A stretch of 64,000 bases of DNA, from the NCBI RefSeq assembly GCF_004028275.1, contig NZ_CP035033.1:1550001-1614000 (forward strand), written 5' to 3'. This document shows, in pieces, positions 1 to 10,257 of the stretch. The first letter of the stretch is position 1; each line of letters starts with the position of its first letter. The notes under the pieces were generated by a model that was not told where the DNA came from, searched no databases, and saw only the letters and a list, made by a program, of their open reading frames with translations. The position numbers and the translations under genes are program-made. Origin of the DNA: Hydrogenovibrio thermophilus. Its GTDB lineage: Bacteria; Pseudomonadota; Gammaproteobacteria; Thiomicrospirales; Thiomicrospiraceae.

Positions 1-197
1 CCGCCGTAAGTGACGACTTCCGCGCCTTTCCCCAGAGCTTGAACCAACTTCTTATGCTCTTTGACTTTCTTTTGCTGTGGACGAATCAACAAGAAGTAAA
101 ACACCACAAACAATAGAACCAACGGAAGCAACGCTTCAAAACCACTTCCTTGTGCGGCCGCGCCGCCTTCTGCCATGGCATCCGAAATCAAAATCAT
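1..197 (-). CDS. yajC: Preprotein translocase subunit YajC (partial, C-terminus off the window)
   Basis: YajC is a small single-pass inner-membrane protein that associates with SecDF in the Sec translocon. The visible 65 codons begin at ATG 195-197 after a strong AAGGAG ribosome site (201-210 region). They show a short Gly/Ala-rich N-terminus, one hydrophobic segment (about residues 22-42) ending in the family hallmark LIRPQQKK, then a basic stretch leading to GAEVVTYGG. The gene is last in the visible queA-tgt-yajC order, the usual arrangement upstream of secD-secF, which should lie just left of the window. Identification is confident; only the truncation by the window edge is incomplete. 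Confidence 0.93.
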   Translation of the reverse strand, partial: MILISDAMAEGGAAAQGSGFEALLPLVLLFVVFYFLLIRPQQKKVKEHKKLVQALGKGAEVVTYG

Positions 198-280
198 ATT
201 TTTCTCCTTAAAATTAACTGCGTTATTGTTGCATAAAAAATTTGAAAATTCTATTAACAAAATCTGACATCATCGGATTG

Positions 281-1393
<1,113 letters not shown>

Positions 1394-1424
1394 TCAATTG
1401 TGTCCATTCGTTATGTGTTTGGCG

Positions 1425-2489
1425 TCATTCAGCCTTCGCAGCCGTTTTCTGAGCCGGATGCACCAGCATGGCATCGCCGTAACTGAAAAAGCGGTAACCT
1501 TGCGCCACGGCGTGAGCATAGGCTTGCATGGTGCGTTTATACCCCGCCAGCGCCGACACCAGCATGATCAAGGTGGATTCCGGCAGGTGAAAATTGGTCA
1601 AAAGCACATCCACCACTTGGAATTCGTACCCCGGGGTGATGAAAATATCGGTTTCACCCTGATAGGGTTGCAATGGCCCGTCACCGGAAAAACGCGCGGC
1701 GCTTTCCAAACAACGAACCGATGTGGTGCCCACGGCAATCACCCGCCCGCCTTTGCGTTTGGTTTCTTCAATCAACGCCACAGTTTCCGGCAAGACTTCA
1801 ATGACTTCAGAATGCATAACGTGCTCGGCAATGTCATCCACCTGCACCGGCTTAAAGGTCCCGGCGCCAACGTGCAGCGTTACAAACCCGGTCGATACGC
1901 CTTTGGCACGAATGCGTTCCAACAGGGCCTCATCAAAATGCAGTCCCGCCGTCGGTGCGGCAACCGCCCCCGGTTTGGCGGAGTACACCGTTTGATAGCG
2001 TTCTTTATCTTCCAGTTCGTCTTCGCGCTCGATATACGGCGGCAACGGCATATGACCATGCGCTTCAATCAATTCCAACGCCGACAAATCCGACTCTTTT
2101 TGTGAAAGCTTCAATTCGAACAAGGCGCCTTCACGCCCCAATACTTCGGCCTCGAACGCATCGGCGATGTGCAGAACGGCACCGGCCTTCGGGGCGCGAC
2201 TGGAACGCACATGCGATAAGACCCGTTCATTATCCAGCACCCGTTCAATCAACAGTTCCACCTGACCACCAGTCGATTTTTGCCCGAACAGTCTGGCCGG
2301 AATCACTTTAGTGTCGTTGAAAATCAAACAATCGTTTTCATTCAGATACGACAGTAAGTCCGGAAAATGTTGATCGGATACGCCACCGTCCGCTTCCATC
2401 ACCAGCAGTCGGCTTTGGGTACGCTCTTCCGTCGGTTGCTGCGCAATCAGTTCTTCAGGCAGGTCAAAGTAAAAATCTTGTCGTCGCAT
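1425..2489 (-). CDS. queA: S-adenosylmethionine:tRNA ribosyltransferase-isomerase
   Basis: Transfers and isomerises the ribosyl moiety of SAM onto preQ1-34 in tRNA, giving epoxyqueuosine. The protein is 354 aa when started at the ATG at 2487-2489 ([17 protein letters not shown]), matching the family length; the frame is open 35 codons further upstream but that part has no family similarity. Family motifs include [14 protein letters not shown] near residue 55-70, PTAGLHFDE near 180-190 and the C-terminal [15 protein letters not shown]. First gene of queA-tgt-yajC. The ribosome site is weak. Confidence 0.95.
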   Translation of the reverse strand: MRRQDFYFDLPEELIAQQPTEERTQSRLLVMEADGGVSDQHFPDLLSYLNENDCLIFNDTKVIPARLFGQKSTGGQVELLIERVLDNERVLSHVRSSRAPKAGAVLHIADAFEAEVLGREGALFELKLSQKESDLSALELIEAHGHMPLPPYIEREDELEDKERYQTVYSAKPGAVAAPTAGLHFDEALLERIRAKGVSTGFVTLHVGAGTFKPVQVDDIAEHVMHSEVIEVLPETVALIEETKRKGGRVIAVGTTSVRCLESAARFSGDGPLQPYQGETDIFITPGYEFQVVDVLLTNFHLPESTLIMLVSALAGYKRTMQAYAHAVAQGYRFFSYGDAMLVHPAQKTAAKAE

Positions 2490-2623
2490 AGTTTCGCTGA
2501 CCGGACGCTGAGCGCCGGTTCGGTTTTGGACTCTGTTCTTGAGTAATGTTTTTCGGTAACGGCTTAAAAACGCAAGATTATACCGTGATTTCATTCCCCC
2601 GTCAGATGGAAAATCAAAATTCG

Positions 2624-2633
2624 CCAGGCCTGG
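2624..2633. repeat. CCAGGCCTGG palindrome, intergenic copy
   Basis: Exact copy of the window-wide 10-bp palindrome, in the divergent spacer between queA and the 2747 gene. Flanks read AAAATTCG on the left and TCATTT on the right, so the A-rich/T-rich flank pattern is present without a terminator-length stem. Confidence 0.9.
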
Positions 2634-2746
2634 TCATTTCCGAAAAATCGATGGGTTTAACTCGCAACCCTGTAACGGTCATGCTAAGATTTTGCCATTA
2701 TCAGAATCGCGCCCGACTTATCGGGAATCTCACTGAGGAATTGGTT

Positions 2747-3277
2747 ATGTTCGAAATCAAAGACATCGACCCGGCGTTTTATCGCAAGCAAACCCGTAAT
2801 GCGACCTTGAAAATCATGGCGATTTTCATTGTCATCGGCATGATTACCGCCACCAGTTTCGTGGAATACCTCGGCCCCTACAGCTCGAACCACATCGTCT
2901 TAAATTTGTTGGGGGCGTTTGTCGGGCTGGTGATTACCGGCTTGATTGTGCGCTTTTTCTTTAAGGACAGTGCCTGGATGAACGAAGCCATGTACGGCTG
3001 GCGCCTGAAACGCAGCCTCATGCACATCACCAATGTCATCGACAAGGTTAAAGCCAAAGCCAATCATGACGACGAAAAGGCGTTGAAAATCTTGCGTTTT
3101 TATCATTTAGGGCTCACCCAAATGTATCAGTTGGAAGAAAACAGCCACGAACTGATTGAGATCAAGTCCGAAAAAGAACAACTGGTACAGCGTCTGGTCA
3201 ATCTTGGCATCGACATCAACCAAACCCGTTTCGACCCCAGTATGGTCGAAGAATACAAGGACCATGAGGCGTCATAA
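2747..3277 (+). CDS. DUF3087-like two-helix membrane protein
   Basis: A 176-aa protein of unknown function. I start it at ATG 2747 (MFEIKDIDPAFYRKQ) because GAGGAA lies a good distance upstream; the longer open frame crosses the queA promoter region and a repeat copy. Two hydrophobic segments (about residues 22-43 and 52-76) are followed by a charged helical C-terminal half with WMNEAMYGWRLKRSL and FYHLGLTQMYQLEENS. This pattern (YR motif, two membrane helices, W-R-L-K stretch, FYH-GL) resembles the gammaproteobacterial DUF3087 family from memory. It is divergent from queA and ends at a strong terminator. Confidence 0.6.
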   Translation: MFEIKDIDPAFYRKQTRNATLKIMAIFIVIGMITATSFVEYLGPYSSNHIVLNLLGAFVGLVITGLIVRFFFKDSAWMNEAMYGWRLKRSLMHITNVIDKVKAKANHDDEKALKILRFYHLGLTQMYQLEENSHELIEIKSEKEQLVQRLVNLGIDINQTRFDPSMVEEYKDHEAS

Positions 3278-3287
3278 CCCTAAAACG

Positions 3288-3313
3288 AAAAACCACCAGG
3301 CCTGGTGGTTTTT
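3288..3313. terminator. Intrinsic terminator built on the CCAGGCCTGG palindrome
   Basis: Perfect 26-bp palindrome centred on CCAGGCCTGG (3296-3305), with ACC/GGT next and runs of five A and five T at the ends. It sits between the convergent ends of the 2747 gene and the 3337 gene, so it can end transcription from both sides. Confidence 0.9.
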
Positions 3314-3336
3314 GATATTAGAGATAACGTTAACGA

Positions 3337-3720
3337 TTACGGCTCTTGTAACCAATCCAACGCCGCTTGCTCGTCTTCAAAGTATTGGATATCACCGGAT
3401 ACAAACCATTTACCCACTTTCGCCGAATACTCCTGCCACTTTTTATTGCCTAAAATGGCGATTTTTTCAAACTGATTGCGGTGCTTCATGCCCAGCCGAA
3501 AATCGTCCCAGGCAGCACGCATTTCCCAGCCTTCCATTTCGGTTAAATCGGCTAAGGCATGAATCTTCGCTTCCTTAACCCCTTCCAGAGCCGAATCAAT
3601 CATAGGGGTCATCATTCCATAATCTTCGTGCGTCAGTTTTCCTACTGCGGTCAACGCCAGAAAAAACTGCGCGCCGACCCGTTGGATGCCCAACGAAATA
3701 CCGTGTTTTTGAACTGCCAT
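3337..3720 (-). CDS. SpoIIAA-like STAS-fold protein
   Basis: A 127-aa soluble protein resembling the SpoIIAA-like/DUF3478 family, small STAS-fold proteins of unclear role. Visible features are the N-terminal strand pattern ending in FFLALTAVGKLTHEDY, the central helix with ALEGVKEAKIHALADLTEMEGW, the basic KHRNQFEKIAILGNKKWQ segment and the C-terminal EDEQAALDWL, which is characteristic of the family. No signal peptide or membrane segment. It is convergent with the DUF3087-like gene and divergent from the symporter. The function is unknown and the family call rests on motif memory. Confidence 0.7.
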   Translation of the reverse strand: MAVQKHGISLGIQRVGAQFFLALTAVGKLTHEDYGMMTPMIDSALEGVKEAKIHALADLTEMEGWEMRAAWDDFRLGMKHRNQFEKIAILGNKKWQEYSAKVGKWFVSGDIQYFEDEQAALDWLQEP

Positions 3721-4032
3721 CTTTGCCTCCTAAACACTGCTTTGAAATGCCTCCGAAGAGACGTCTGAACAACCCTTCAAATCATACGCTTAATCACGCA
3801 AAATGGAAATCCCGTTTCACACCAAATTTGCCATCCCGGAAACGGTTTGTTAGGATGAATGGCAATTTAAATACCCTGGAAAAGGCCTTATTATCGACAG
3901 CTTAATGGCTTCGCACGATCGGACGGCGACTCTCGCCCAGTCCTATTCGTTCCGCTCAACTCTCTTCACCGGCCCCCTGGTCGATCAGCCTTTTTCCAAC
4001 AACACTCCTTTTTACTTTTGCCACCCCTTCGG
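3721..4032. other. Divergent intergenic region (312 bp)
   Basis: Spacer between the SpoIIAA-like gene (leftward) and the symporter (rightward). It holds an inverted repeat CCGTTTC (3812-3818) / GAAACGG (3839-3845) separated by 20 bp, which could be an operator. A 16-codon frame at 3855-3905 has no supporting evidence. No convincing sigma-70 promoter pair was found. Confidence 0.4.
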
Positions 4033-5455
4033 ATGTCTATGATTTTATATACCTTTCTGTTTTTTCTGTCCCTATTCTTTTTCATCGGTGTCGCCAGTTA
4101 CTTCTTCTCGCGAAAAACCACCGAAGACTACCTTGTAGCCGGCAAGAGCGTCCACCCGGCTTTAGTGGGGCTGTCCGCGGTGGCCACCAATAACAGCGGT
4201 TTCATGTTCATCGGTATGATCGGCGCCACCTACTTTATGGGATTATCATCCATCTGGCTGATGGTCGGCTGGATTTTCGGTGACTGGCTGGTGCAGCGCC
4301 AAGCCGTCAAAGCCATTCAAACCCAGGCGCAAAACGATGAAGTCCATTCGTTCGGCGGGCTGATTCTGCATTGGATGAAAGCCCCCAGCGCACACCGGCT
4401 TCGTCAATTGATTGGCCTATTGACCATTCTGTTCCTCACCATCTACGCGGCAGCGCAATTAAAAGCCGGCACCAAAGCCACCGAAGCCTTATTGGACTGG
4501 CCAAGGGAAACCGGCATCTTGTTGGCGGCGGTCATTATCTTTGTCTACAGTCTGGTTGGCGGCTTGCGCGCCTCAATTTTGGACCGACGTGGCGCAATCC
4601 ATTGTGATGCTGGGCGGGATGCTGATGATGGTGTATTTCGGCGTGGTGTCACTGGGCAGTTTTGGCGACATTAATCATTTATTGCATGAGGTATCCAGCG
4701 ACTATATGTTCTGGTTTCCATCCGATTTGAACGCCTTTTCCGCTATCTTGTTCATTATCGGCTGGGTGTTCGGCGGCATGGGCGTCATCGGTCAACCGCA
4801 TGTGGTCATCCGCTTTATGACGCTGCACCCGGATCGCACGCCCAGAGAAATGCAGTTTTATTACTACGGCTGGTTTACGGTGTTTTATGGCCTAACCATC
4901 ATTGTCGGCTTGCTGAGCCGACTGCTGATTCCTTCCACCGATAACTTCGATGCCGAGATGGCCCTGCCGTTATTGGCGGATCAATTGATGCCGGACATGT
5001 TCGCCGGCCTGATGTTGGCCGCGCTGTTTGCCGCGACGATGTCAACGGTGGACTCCCTGATTCTATCCTGCTCTGCCTCTTTGACACGGGATTTGCGTAA
5101 CACCCCGACCAACAGTCTGATGTTGACCAAGCTCGCCACCTTCACCATCCTGGTTGTCGCCGTTTCCATCGCTTTATCCAACAACCAAACCGTATTCAGC
5201 TTGGTCTTGGATGCTTGGGGGCTACTCGGCTCAGCGTTCGGTCCATTGATTATCTGGCTGGCGTTAAAACAGCGAATCAACCAGGCCTGGGCGATTTTAA
5301 CCATTCTGGTCGGTATGCTGAGCTTTACGCTCATCAGTTATTTCGGCTGGTTGTCGTTTGTATACACCATCACCTTCGGCTTCCTGTTCGGGCTTGGAAC
5401 CGCCTTCTTGGGATCACGTTTTATTCCGGTGGCCGCAAACAAAAACCCCGGCTAA
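4033..5455 (+). pseudogene. Sodium:solute symporter (SSS/PutP family), split by a 1-nt frameshift
   Basis: Inner-membrane Na+-coupled transporter, PutP-like in the segment GQPHVVIRFM (about 4790-4820). The first part (from ATG 4033 or 4039) reads through AGKSVHPALVGLSAVATNNSG to GGLRAS; after TTTT at 4577-4580 the frame is wrong. Removing one T gives a continuous AS-IWTDVAQSIVMLGG reading into the downstream frame, which runs to TAA 5455. The restored product would be about 474 aa with around 12-13 helices, near family length. Either a recent inactivation or a homopolymer sequencing error; downstream coding remains intact, which favours a very recent change or an error. Substrate unknown. Confidence 0.8.
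5281..5290. repeat. CCAGGCCTGG palindrome inside the symporter gene
   Basis: Exact copy, read in the frame C-CAG-GCC-TGG so that it encodes Gln-Ala-Trp (protein NQAWA). Flanks AATCAA / GCGATTTTAA. Confidence 0.9.
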
Positions 5456-5462
5456 AGCCGGG
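5447..5462. terminator. Hairpin terminator between convergent symporter and chemoreceptor genes
   Basis: CCCGGC-TAAA-GCCGGG stem-loop. The symporter's TAA stop lies in the loop. The five A at 5441-5445 become a U-tract on the minus strand, so it is best suited to end the chemoreceptor transcript. Confidence 0.75.
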
Positions 5463-5492
5463 ATTTAATCAGGTCAATAAGAGCGTCACCCT

Positions 5493-7742
5493 TTAGAAGG
5501 TGGACCACTCACCTTCATTTTCCAACCCTTTTTCCGAGTTAGAGGCCGGTTTGGTGAGAGCCGGCTTCTCGGAATTATTCGCCGGTTTACTTTCCAAAGC
5601 GGCCGGGTTAGAAGCTTTGGATGCATTCAATGCCGTTTCCGCTTCAAGAGCCTTAGGCGTATAGCCCCCGACCACTTTAAAGAAGGCCACCGCTTCGCGC
5701 ATTTCATTCGCCTGCTCGTTCAACTCTTCCGAAGCCGAAGCCGACTCTTCCACCAACGCCGCATTCTGCTGCGTCATTTGGTCGATATCCGTCACCACAC
5801 GGTTCACTTGTTCGACACCGGTGGTTTGTTCCTGTGACGCTTTGGAGATTTCATTAATCATGCCATTCACTTGGCGAATCACTTCGGTAATCGATTCCAG
5901 GGATTGCCCGGAATCTTCCGCCAGACGGCTACCGTTTTCGACACGGCTAACGCTTTCTTCGATCAAGTCTTTAATTTCCTTAGCCGCTTCCGCCGACTTT
6001 TGCGCCAAGGCACGCACTTCACCGGCGACTACCGCAAAACCACGCCCGTGGTCACCGGCACGCGCCGCTTCCACCGCCGCATTCAAGGCCAGCAAGTTGG
6101 TCTGGAAAGCGATACCGTCAATCAAGGTCACGATGTCGGCAATACGATGACTGGAATCCTTAATGCCATTCATGGCTTCAATGGTTTGCTTCATCACCGT
6201 CATGCCTTGCCCCGCTTCTTCACTGGCTTGCTGCGACATGTCCGCGACCTGAATGGCATTGTCGGTGTTTTGTTTCACGGTCGAAGCCATTTGGTCCATG
6301 GTGGCCGAAGTTTCTTCCAACGCGGCGGCTTGCTGCTGAACACGCGACGACAAATCACTCGAACCTTGTGCCAACTCATTCGCGGCCGACGCCACCACTT
6401 CATTACTGTGACTGATTTGGGCAATGACTTCGCTGATTTTGGTTGAGGAGAAATGAATGGCGTCTTTCAATTCCTTCAACTGACCGTGGCATTCCGTGGT
6501 GATTTCTTTGGTGAAATCGCCCTGTGCCTGCGCTTGCAGTACTTCACCGATATTGCGCATCACACTTTCCAGGTTATTCAGTGTTTCATTAATGGACGTT
6601 TTCAACTTAGCCAAATCCCCTTCCGCATCGGCCTTAACACGCCCCGAGAACTGTCCATCGACCACTTGCGCCATCACGCCGTTGATTTCGGAAATCACAC
6701 GATCCAGTCCCTTCACCGTGGCCATTGCACTGCTGGCGATTTCAGCAAATTCGCCTTTTACATCGACATCGAAACTGGCTTTAAAATCACCACCCGCCAT
6801 GGCTTGCATCAATTGATTCAGTTCCGCCATTGTGCTCGAAACCTGCTCCACCGAAGTATTAACGCCCTGCTTGACGTCATTCAAGCTGCCGACAAATTCG
6901 CCGGTAATGCGCTTGGAGAAATCCCCTTGCGACAGCGCCATCACGACCACACCGGTTTGTTCGATGGCTTCATCCAAGTTTTTCAACAACTGGTTAAACG
7001 CTACCAACGCCAAGCCGATTTCATCTTCGTTATTGACCGGCACCTGACGTTTGAAATTACCGTCCTGCGCAACGGCTTGCATCACGTTTTGCATTTCCTT
7101 AATCGGCTTGACCGCACTTCTTAGAATGTACATCACCATCAAGACACCGAAAATCAACCCGGCGACCAAAATCGCCGTCACTACAATTCGGGTTTCATTG
7201 GCAATTCGCATGCCTTCATCACCGCTTTGACGCGCTTGCGCATCCTGATGCTCTGCAATGGCCCGCAACGCCTCTCTCAAAGCAACTCGTTTTTCGCGAG
7301 AGGATGAATCCAGCAATGTCTGTTTAGCTTGCTCTTCATAACCGTTTTTCACCCATTCGACCACCAGATTATTGACGTCAATCATATCCGTGTTTTTCGC
7401 TTCCAAATCCGCCAGCAAACGCTTCCCTTTCTCGGAATGTGTATTTTGTTTCAAATACTCGAACTGCTTAGCAACATCTTGACGGTAATTCGAAATACGC
7501 TTCATTAAAACATCACGAGACGCTTCGTCCGTAACCAATAAATACTCCCGAAAGTCCCGCTGTATACGAGGGTTAAGTGCTTGAATAGTATTCACCGCAG
7601 CCAGTTTCGGCAATCGGTCACTGACGATTAAGTCTTGAGAAGTGGAAAGCCGTTGCGTTTCCCATAAGGTTGTCAGCCCGAGAATGGCTGTGAGAAGCAG
7701 CATGGCTGCGAAAGACAAAATTAATTTTGTTCGAATGGTCAT
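5493..7742 (-). CDS. Methyl-accepting chemotaxis protein with tandem HAMP-like repeats
   Basis: A 749-aa transmembrane chemoreceptor. Order: N-terminal membrane anchor (about 7-28), periplasmic helical sensor, second membrane helix (about 185-207), then a HAMP followed by at least four repeats of a G-D/Q-F...G-x-L pattern ([44 protein letters not shown]), then the signalling domain with the conserved hairpin tip region [20 protein letters not shown]. The C-terminus ends EGEWSTF, resembling the xWxxF pentapeptide that tethers CheR/CheB. The ligand cannot be told. It is convergent with the symporter. The second receptor at 47.2 kb has the same repeat style. Confidence 0.93.
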   Translation of the reverse strand: MTIRTKLILSFAAMLLLTAILGLTTLWETQRLSTSQDLIVSDRLPKLAAVNTIQALNPRIQRDFREYLLVTDEASRDVLMKRISNYRQDVAKQFEYLKQNTHSEKGKRLLADLEAKNTDMIDVNNLVVEWVKNGYEEQAKQTLLDSSSREKRVALREALRAIAEHQDAQARQSGDEGMRIANETRIVVTAILVAGLIFGVLMVMYILRSAVKPIKEMQNVMQAVAQDGNFKRQVPVNNEDEIGLALVAFNQLLKNLDEAIEQTGVVVMALSQGDFSKRITGEFVGSLNDVKQGVNTSVEQVSSTMAELNQLMQAMAGGDFKASFDVDVKGEFAEIASSAMATVKGLDRVISEINGVMAQVVDGQFSGRVKADAEGDLAKLKTSINETLNNLESVMRNIGEVLQAQAQGDFTKEITTECHGQLKELKDAIHFSSTKISEVIAQISHSNEVVASAANELAQGSSDLSSRVQQQAAALEETSATMDQMASTVKQNTDNAIQVADMSQQASEEAGQGMTVMKQTIEAMNGIKDSSHRIADIVTLIDGIAFQTNLLALNAAVEAARAGDHGRGFAVVAGEVRALAQKSAEAAKEIKDLIEESVSRVENGSRLAEDSGQSLESITEVIRQVNGMINEISKASQEQTTGVEQVNRVVTDIDQMTQQNAALVEESASASEELNEQANEMREAVAFFKVVGGYTPKALEAETALNASKASNPAALESKPANNSEKPALTKPASNSEKGLENEGEWSTF

Positions 7743-7967
7743 AGTATCCTCAGCCTCAAAACGAGGTCAAAACATTGAAAACAAGACATTCAGAGTGACG
7801 TTGGCACAGTGTGACACCACTGTTGCATTATGTTTGGCCAAGGATTATATAAGAAATTAATAATAAATTAATGGCGATTCATAAAAAATATAAATAAAAA
7901 TGCTTAAAAACTTGCTTTGTTCTCAAAGGTCAACAAAGACCGACGCAAAAACCTTTAAAACAGGGGC

Positions 7968-7991
7968 TTTCAGGTAGATTTCGACCTGAAA
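7968..7991. repeat. Inverted repeat TTTCAGGT-N8-ACCTGAAA
   Basis: Perfect 8-bp arms with an 8-nt spacer, about 230 bp upstream of the chemoreceptor start. No T-tract follows on either strand, so an operator or RNA hairpin is more likely than a terminator. Function unknown. Confidence 0.5.
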
Positions 7992-8001
7992 AACATCCAT
8001 T

Positions 8002-8029
8002 AAAAAAGCGCCGATAACAGCGCTTTTTT
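8002..8029. terminator. Intrinsic terminator downstream of the Rossmann-protein gene
   Basis: Six A, GCGC, an 8-nt loop, GCGC, six T. The gene at 8052 is transcribed towards it, and the run of A becomes the U-tract on the minus strand. Confidence 0.8.
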
Positions 8030-8051
8030 AAACGAATTTCGATTAAGTGTT

Positions 8052-8441
8052 TCAGTAACCGATATTTTTATGATGCGATTGCGGAATCGCTTCGGCACCC
8101 GGCAACAAATACCACATGAGATAATCCACCACCATCGGCACAACCACACTGTGTTGATTACCGCTATCGACCAGCTTCTGACGAATTGCCTGCTTCAGTT
8201 CGGGCCGGTTCGAGGTATCCATAATAATATCGATTCCCTCACCGAAACGCTCAATGGCTTCTTCAAACTGCGGATAATTGGGAATCCCTCTTTTTTCGGC
8301 ATCGTCCACCAAAGGGTTTTCAAAATTCGGCTCGCTAATCGCAATGATTTCCACTTGCTCCGGATTCATCTCGCTGAATTGCTCATAAAACTTACCACCG
8401 ATACGGCCAAGACCGATCATTAATATCGTGATTTTTCTCAC
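8052..8441 (-). CDS. Small Rossmann-fold NAD(P)-binding protein
   Basis: A 129-aa protein of unrecognised family. It opens with MRKITILMIGLGRIGG, a beta-strand plus GxGxxG dinucleotide-binding loop, and resembles the N-terminal nucleotide-binding part of dehydrogenases such as homoserine dehydrogenase, without any catalytic domain. I start it at GTG 8441 because GGAGGAG stands 8 nt upstream; the longer frame would read through this ribosome site. The segment DIIMDTSNRPELKQAI and a hydrophobic VVVPMVVDYLMWYLLPG follow. It stands alone between its own terminator and a tRNA pair. It could be a redox or ligand sensor; that is inference. Confidence 0.65.
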   Translation of the reverse strand: MRKITILMIGLGRIGGKFYEQFSEMNPEQVEIIAISEPNFENPLVDDAEKRGIPNYPQFEEAIERFGEGIDIIMDTSNRPELKQAIRQKLVDSGNQHSVVVPMVVDYLMWYLLPGAEAIPQSHHKNIGY

Positions 8442-8682
8442 TGAATACGCTCCTCCATGCTTTATTAAAACAGGCAACGACACATTCCATTATTCCTTAC
8501 AAAAAGAAAGGTTAGTTACCATCCATAAAGTATACGACATCCTACTTATCCAATCTATGCCATAACAAGGGTTTCTGGATATGGATTTTTTATAACAAAA
8601 CCTTTAGGACTTATCAGAAAAGTAAAAACAGAAGCTTAACGAGAATAAATAATTTAATCTGCAGAATTAAAATCAAGAAATT

Positions 8683-8759
8683 TGGTACGACCGAGTGGAT
8701 TCGAACCACCGACCCCCACCATGTCAAGGTGGTGCTCTAACCAGCTGAGCTACGGTCGT
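8683..8759 (-). tRNA. tRNA-Val (anticodon GAC)
   Basis: Reverse complement folds as a complete tRNA: 7-bp acceptor ACGACCG/CGGTCGT, D-arm GCTC...GAGC, anticodon stem CCACC/GGTGG around loop TTGACAT (anticodon GAC), T-loop TTCGAAT, discriminator A and an encoded CCA. It is downstream of tRNA-Leu by 25 bp and probably shares its promoter. Confidence 0.96.
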
Positions 8760-8784
8760 ATATAGAGAATATACGAAAAGTAAA

Positions 8785-8871
8785 TGGTACCAGTGGGCGG
8801 ACTCGAACCGCCACGGTGTTGCCACCAACGGATTTTGAATCCGTCATGTCTACCAATTTCATCACACTGGC
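8785..8871 (-). tRNA. tRNA-Leu (anticodon CAA)
   Basis: An 87-nt class II tRNA with encoded CCA. The acceptor GCCAGTG/CACTGGT opens with a G-U pair, the anticodon stem ACGGA/TCCGT encloses loop TTCAAAA (anticodon CAA), followed by a long variable arm and T-loop TTCGAGT. First gene of the Leu-Val tRNA transcript. Confidence 0.95.
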
Positions 8872-8890
8872 GCTGTGAAAAGATGTGCGA

Positions 8891-8919
8891 ATTATAGAGA
8901 GATTCCCTGGGCAAGTCAA
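8891..8919 (-). promoter_or_regulatory. Sigma-70 promoter of the tRNA-Leu/tRNA-Val unit
   Basis: On the minus strand TTGACT, a 17-bp spacer and TATAAT, ending 20 bp before the mature 5' end of tRNA-Leu. Near-consensus in sequence and spacing. Confidence 0.85.
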
Positions 8920-8932
8920 ACGTTTTTCCACG

Positions 8933-8959
8933 AAAAATCGCTTAAAAAGCGCCTTTTTT
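8933..8959. terminator. Terminator downstream of the SPOR-domain gene
   Basis: CGCTT-AAA-AAGCG stem with A-run on the left (a U-tract on the minus strand) and T6 on the right. It separates the SPOR gene from the tRNA promoter. Confidence 0.65.
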
Positions 8960-8965
8960 CGCGCA

Positions 8966-10105
8966 TCAATCGAGTTTGTTGCTTAAGTCTTTGATTTTAC
9001 GTACCCAAGGCGAAATGCCGAAATTTTGCTTGTAACGCTTAGCAGCTTTATCGGCTTCCGTGCGGGAGGCATAACTGCCGGTCAACAAAACGTAATAGGC
9101 TTCGCCTTTTCGTTCCAATGGAATGATTTTGGCCCCGTCCAGACCTTTTTCACGAATCATTTTTTCAACCGAGCTGCGCTCTTGCATACTGGCCAACTGC
9201 AAGGTGTAATTAAAAGCGGGTTCTTCCAACAACCATTTCACGTCAGCGGTGTAGTTTTTCACTGGGGTTTCAATGGTTGGTTCCGTTGGCTTTTCAACCT
9301 TTTTCACCAAACGCACCACCGGTTGATCCAACGGTTTCACTTTCGGTTGAGCCGGTTCCGCTACGGAAGGTTCATCAACGGTTTCTTCCTTAATAGACAC
9401 ATTCGCGGCTCCCTGCTCCTGAGCCCCCGCTTCCATCTCAGCCGGATTAATATGTAAGTGCTTCAGAATCACTTCAAGCTTTTTATCAATCCCTTGGGTG
9501 TACTCTTGAAGCTTCTGTTCCAAAATATCGGTGGTCACCACATTCGGCGCCAAGGTATCGGCAGATTGAACCGTTTCGGTAACGGTTTGGCTTTCTACTG
9601 TTTCAGCTGCGGCTACCGGTTGTTTTTTCAAGGCCGCCAACTCGTTTTCCAAGGCAGTGACACGTTTTTGAAGCTGGTCGAACAACTCGCTTTTACCACC
9701 GGTTGCCACGGATTTCTGCAACTCCGCCACCGATTCTTTCAACAAAGTGACTTCGCGCATCGAATCCTCTTTGACCGCCAAGACTTTTTGCAGCTCATTA
9801 TGAATACTGGTGTAAGCGATGTACACCACCCCGAGAATCGTCAATAGCAGTGACAACATAATCACTACGCCGAAAAAAGAGGCTTTGTTTTTGGATTTAG
9901 GTGCTTGGGTACTATTGGATGACGTCGGTCTTTTCGGGGTACTGGGCATAACTTCCTCTGCGGCATTGAGCCAATCATTCAAAGTATGTTCGGAGGTGTG
10001 GGTATCGCGGCTTTGGCGCGATGAAGACATTTGCTGAGCCTGGCTTTCGATTGCTTTCAGCAACTCGGCTCTTTCTTTTTCCAATTCTGAGATGGTTTGG
10101 GCCAT
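8966..10105 (-). CDS. SPOR-domain membrane protein
   Basis: A 379-aa single-pass protein likely to bind denuded peptidoglycan at the division septum. Layout: N-terminal cytoplasmic coiled stretch (MAQTISELEKERAELLKAI), basic linker, one membrane helix (about 77-100, FFGVVIMLSLLLTILGVVYIA), a periplasmic coiled coil (about 100-160), a Pro/Glu/Val-rich linker, and a C-terminal SPOR domain from about residue 300 (NYTLQLASM...YYVLLTGSYASRTEADKA...PWVRKI). This topology fits DamX/DedD/FtsN-type proteins, but length and linker do not fix which. Divergent from the 10258 gene. Confidence 0.82.
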   Translation of the reverse strand: MAQTISELEKERAELLKAIESQAQQMSSSRQSRDTHTSEHTLNDWLNAAEEVMPSTPKRPTSSNSTQAPKSKNKASFFGVVIMLSLLLTILGVVYIAYTSIHNELQKVLAVKEDSMREVTLLKESVAELQKSVATGGKSELFDQLQKRVTALENELAALKKQPVAAAETVESQTVTETVQSADTLAPNVVTTDILEQKLQEYTQGIDKKLEVILKHLHINPAEMEAGAQEQGAANVSIKEETVDEPSVAEPAQPKVKPLDQPVVRLVKKVEKPTEPTIETPVKNYTADVKWLLEEPAFNYTLQLASMQERSSVEKMIREKGLDGAKIIPLERKGEAYYVLLTGSYASRTEADKAAKRYKQNFGISPWVRKIKDLSNKLD

Positions 10106-10257
10106 TCGACAAACACTTCGTAACGGATTAATGGGAGCGATTTAAATTTCACTATCAATCGCTTCTGTATTGTAGAATGTTACATGACCTTTGCAAAGGG
10201 AAATTTTACGGATTCCTGCTGACGCTGGCGGGAACGAACGAGGATAGAAAAAAGTCT

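Larger units (their letters stand above)
7743..8051. other. Upstream region of the chemoreceptor gene
   Basis: AT-rich 309-bp spacer with no coding signal. It carries the terminator of the 8052 gene (8002-8029) and a perfect inverted repeat TTTCAGGT / ACCTGAAA at 7968-7991. The chemoreceptor promoter must lie here; no clear -35/-10 pair could be fixed. Confidence 0.5.

Noticed and set aside
2546-2746. N-terminal extension of the 2747 gene
   Set aside because: It crosses the queA promoter and a repeat copy, has no family similarity, and the ATG at 2747 has its own ribosome site.
3855-3905. 16-codon frame MNGNLNTLEKALLSTA before the symporter as a leader peptide
   Set aside because: Only a weak AGG upstream, no attenuator hairpin and no amino-acid bias; chance is sufficient.
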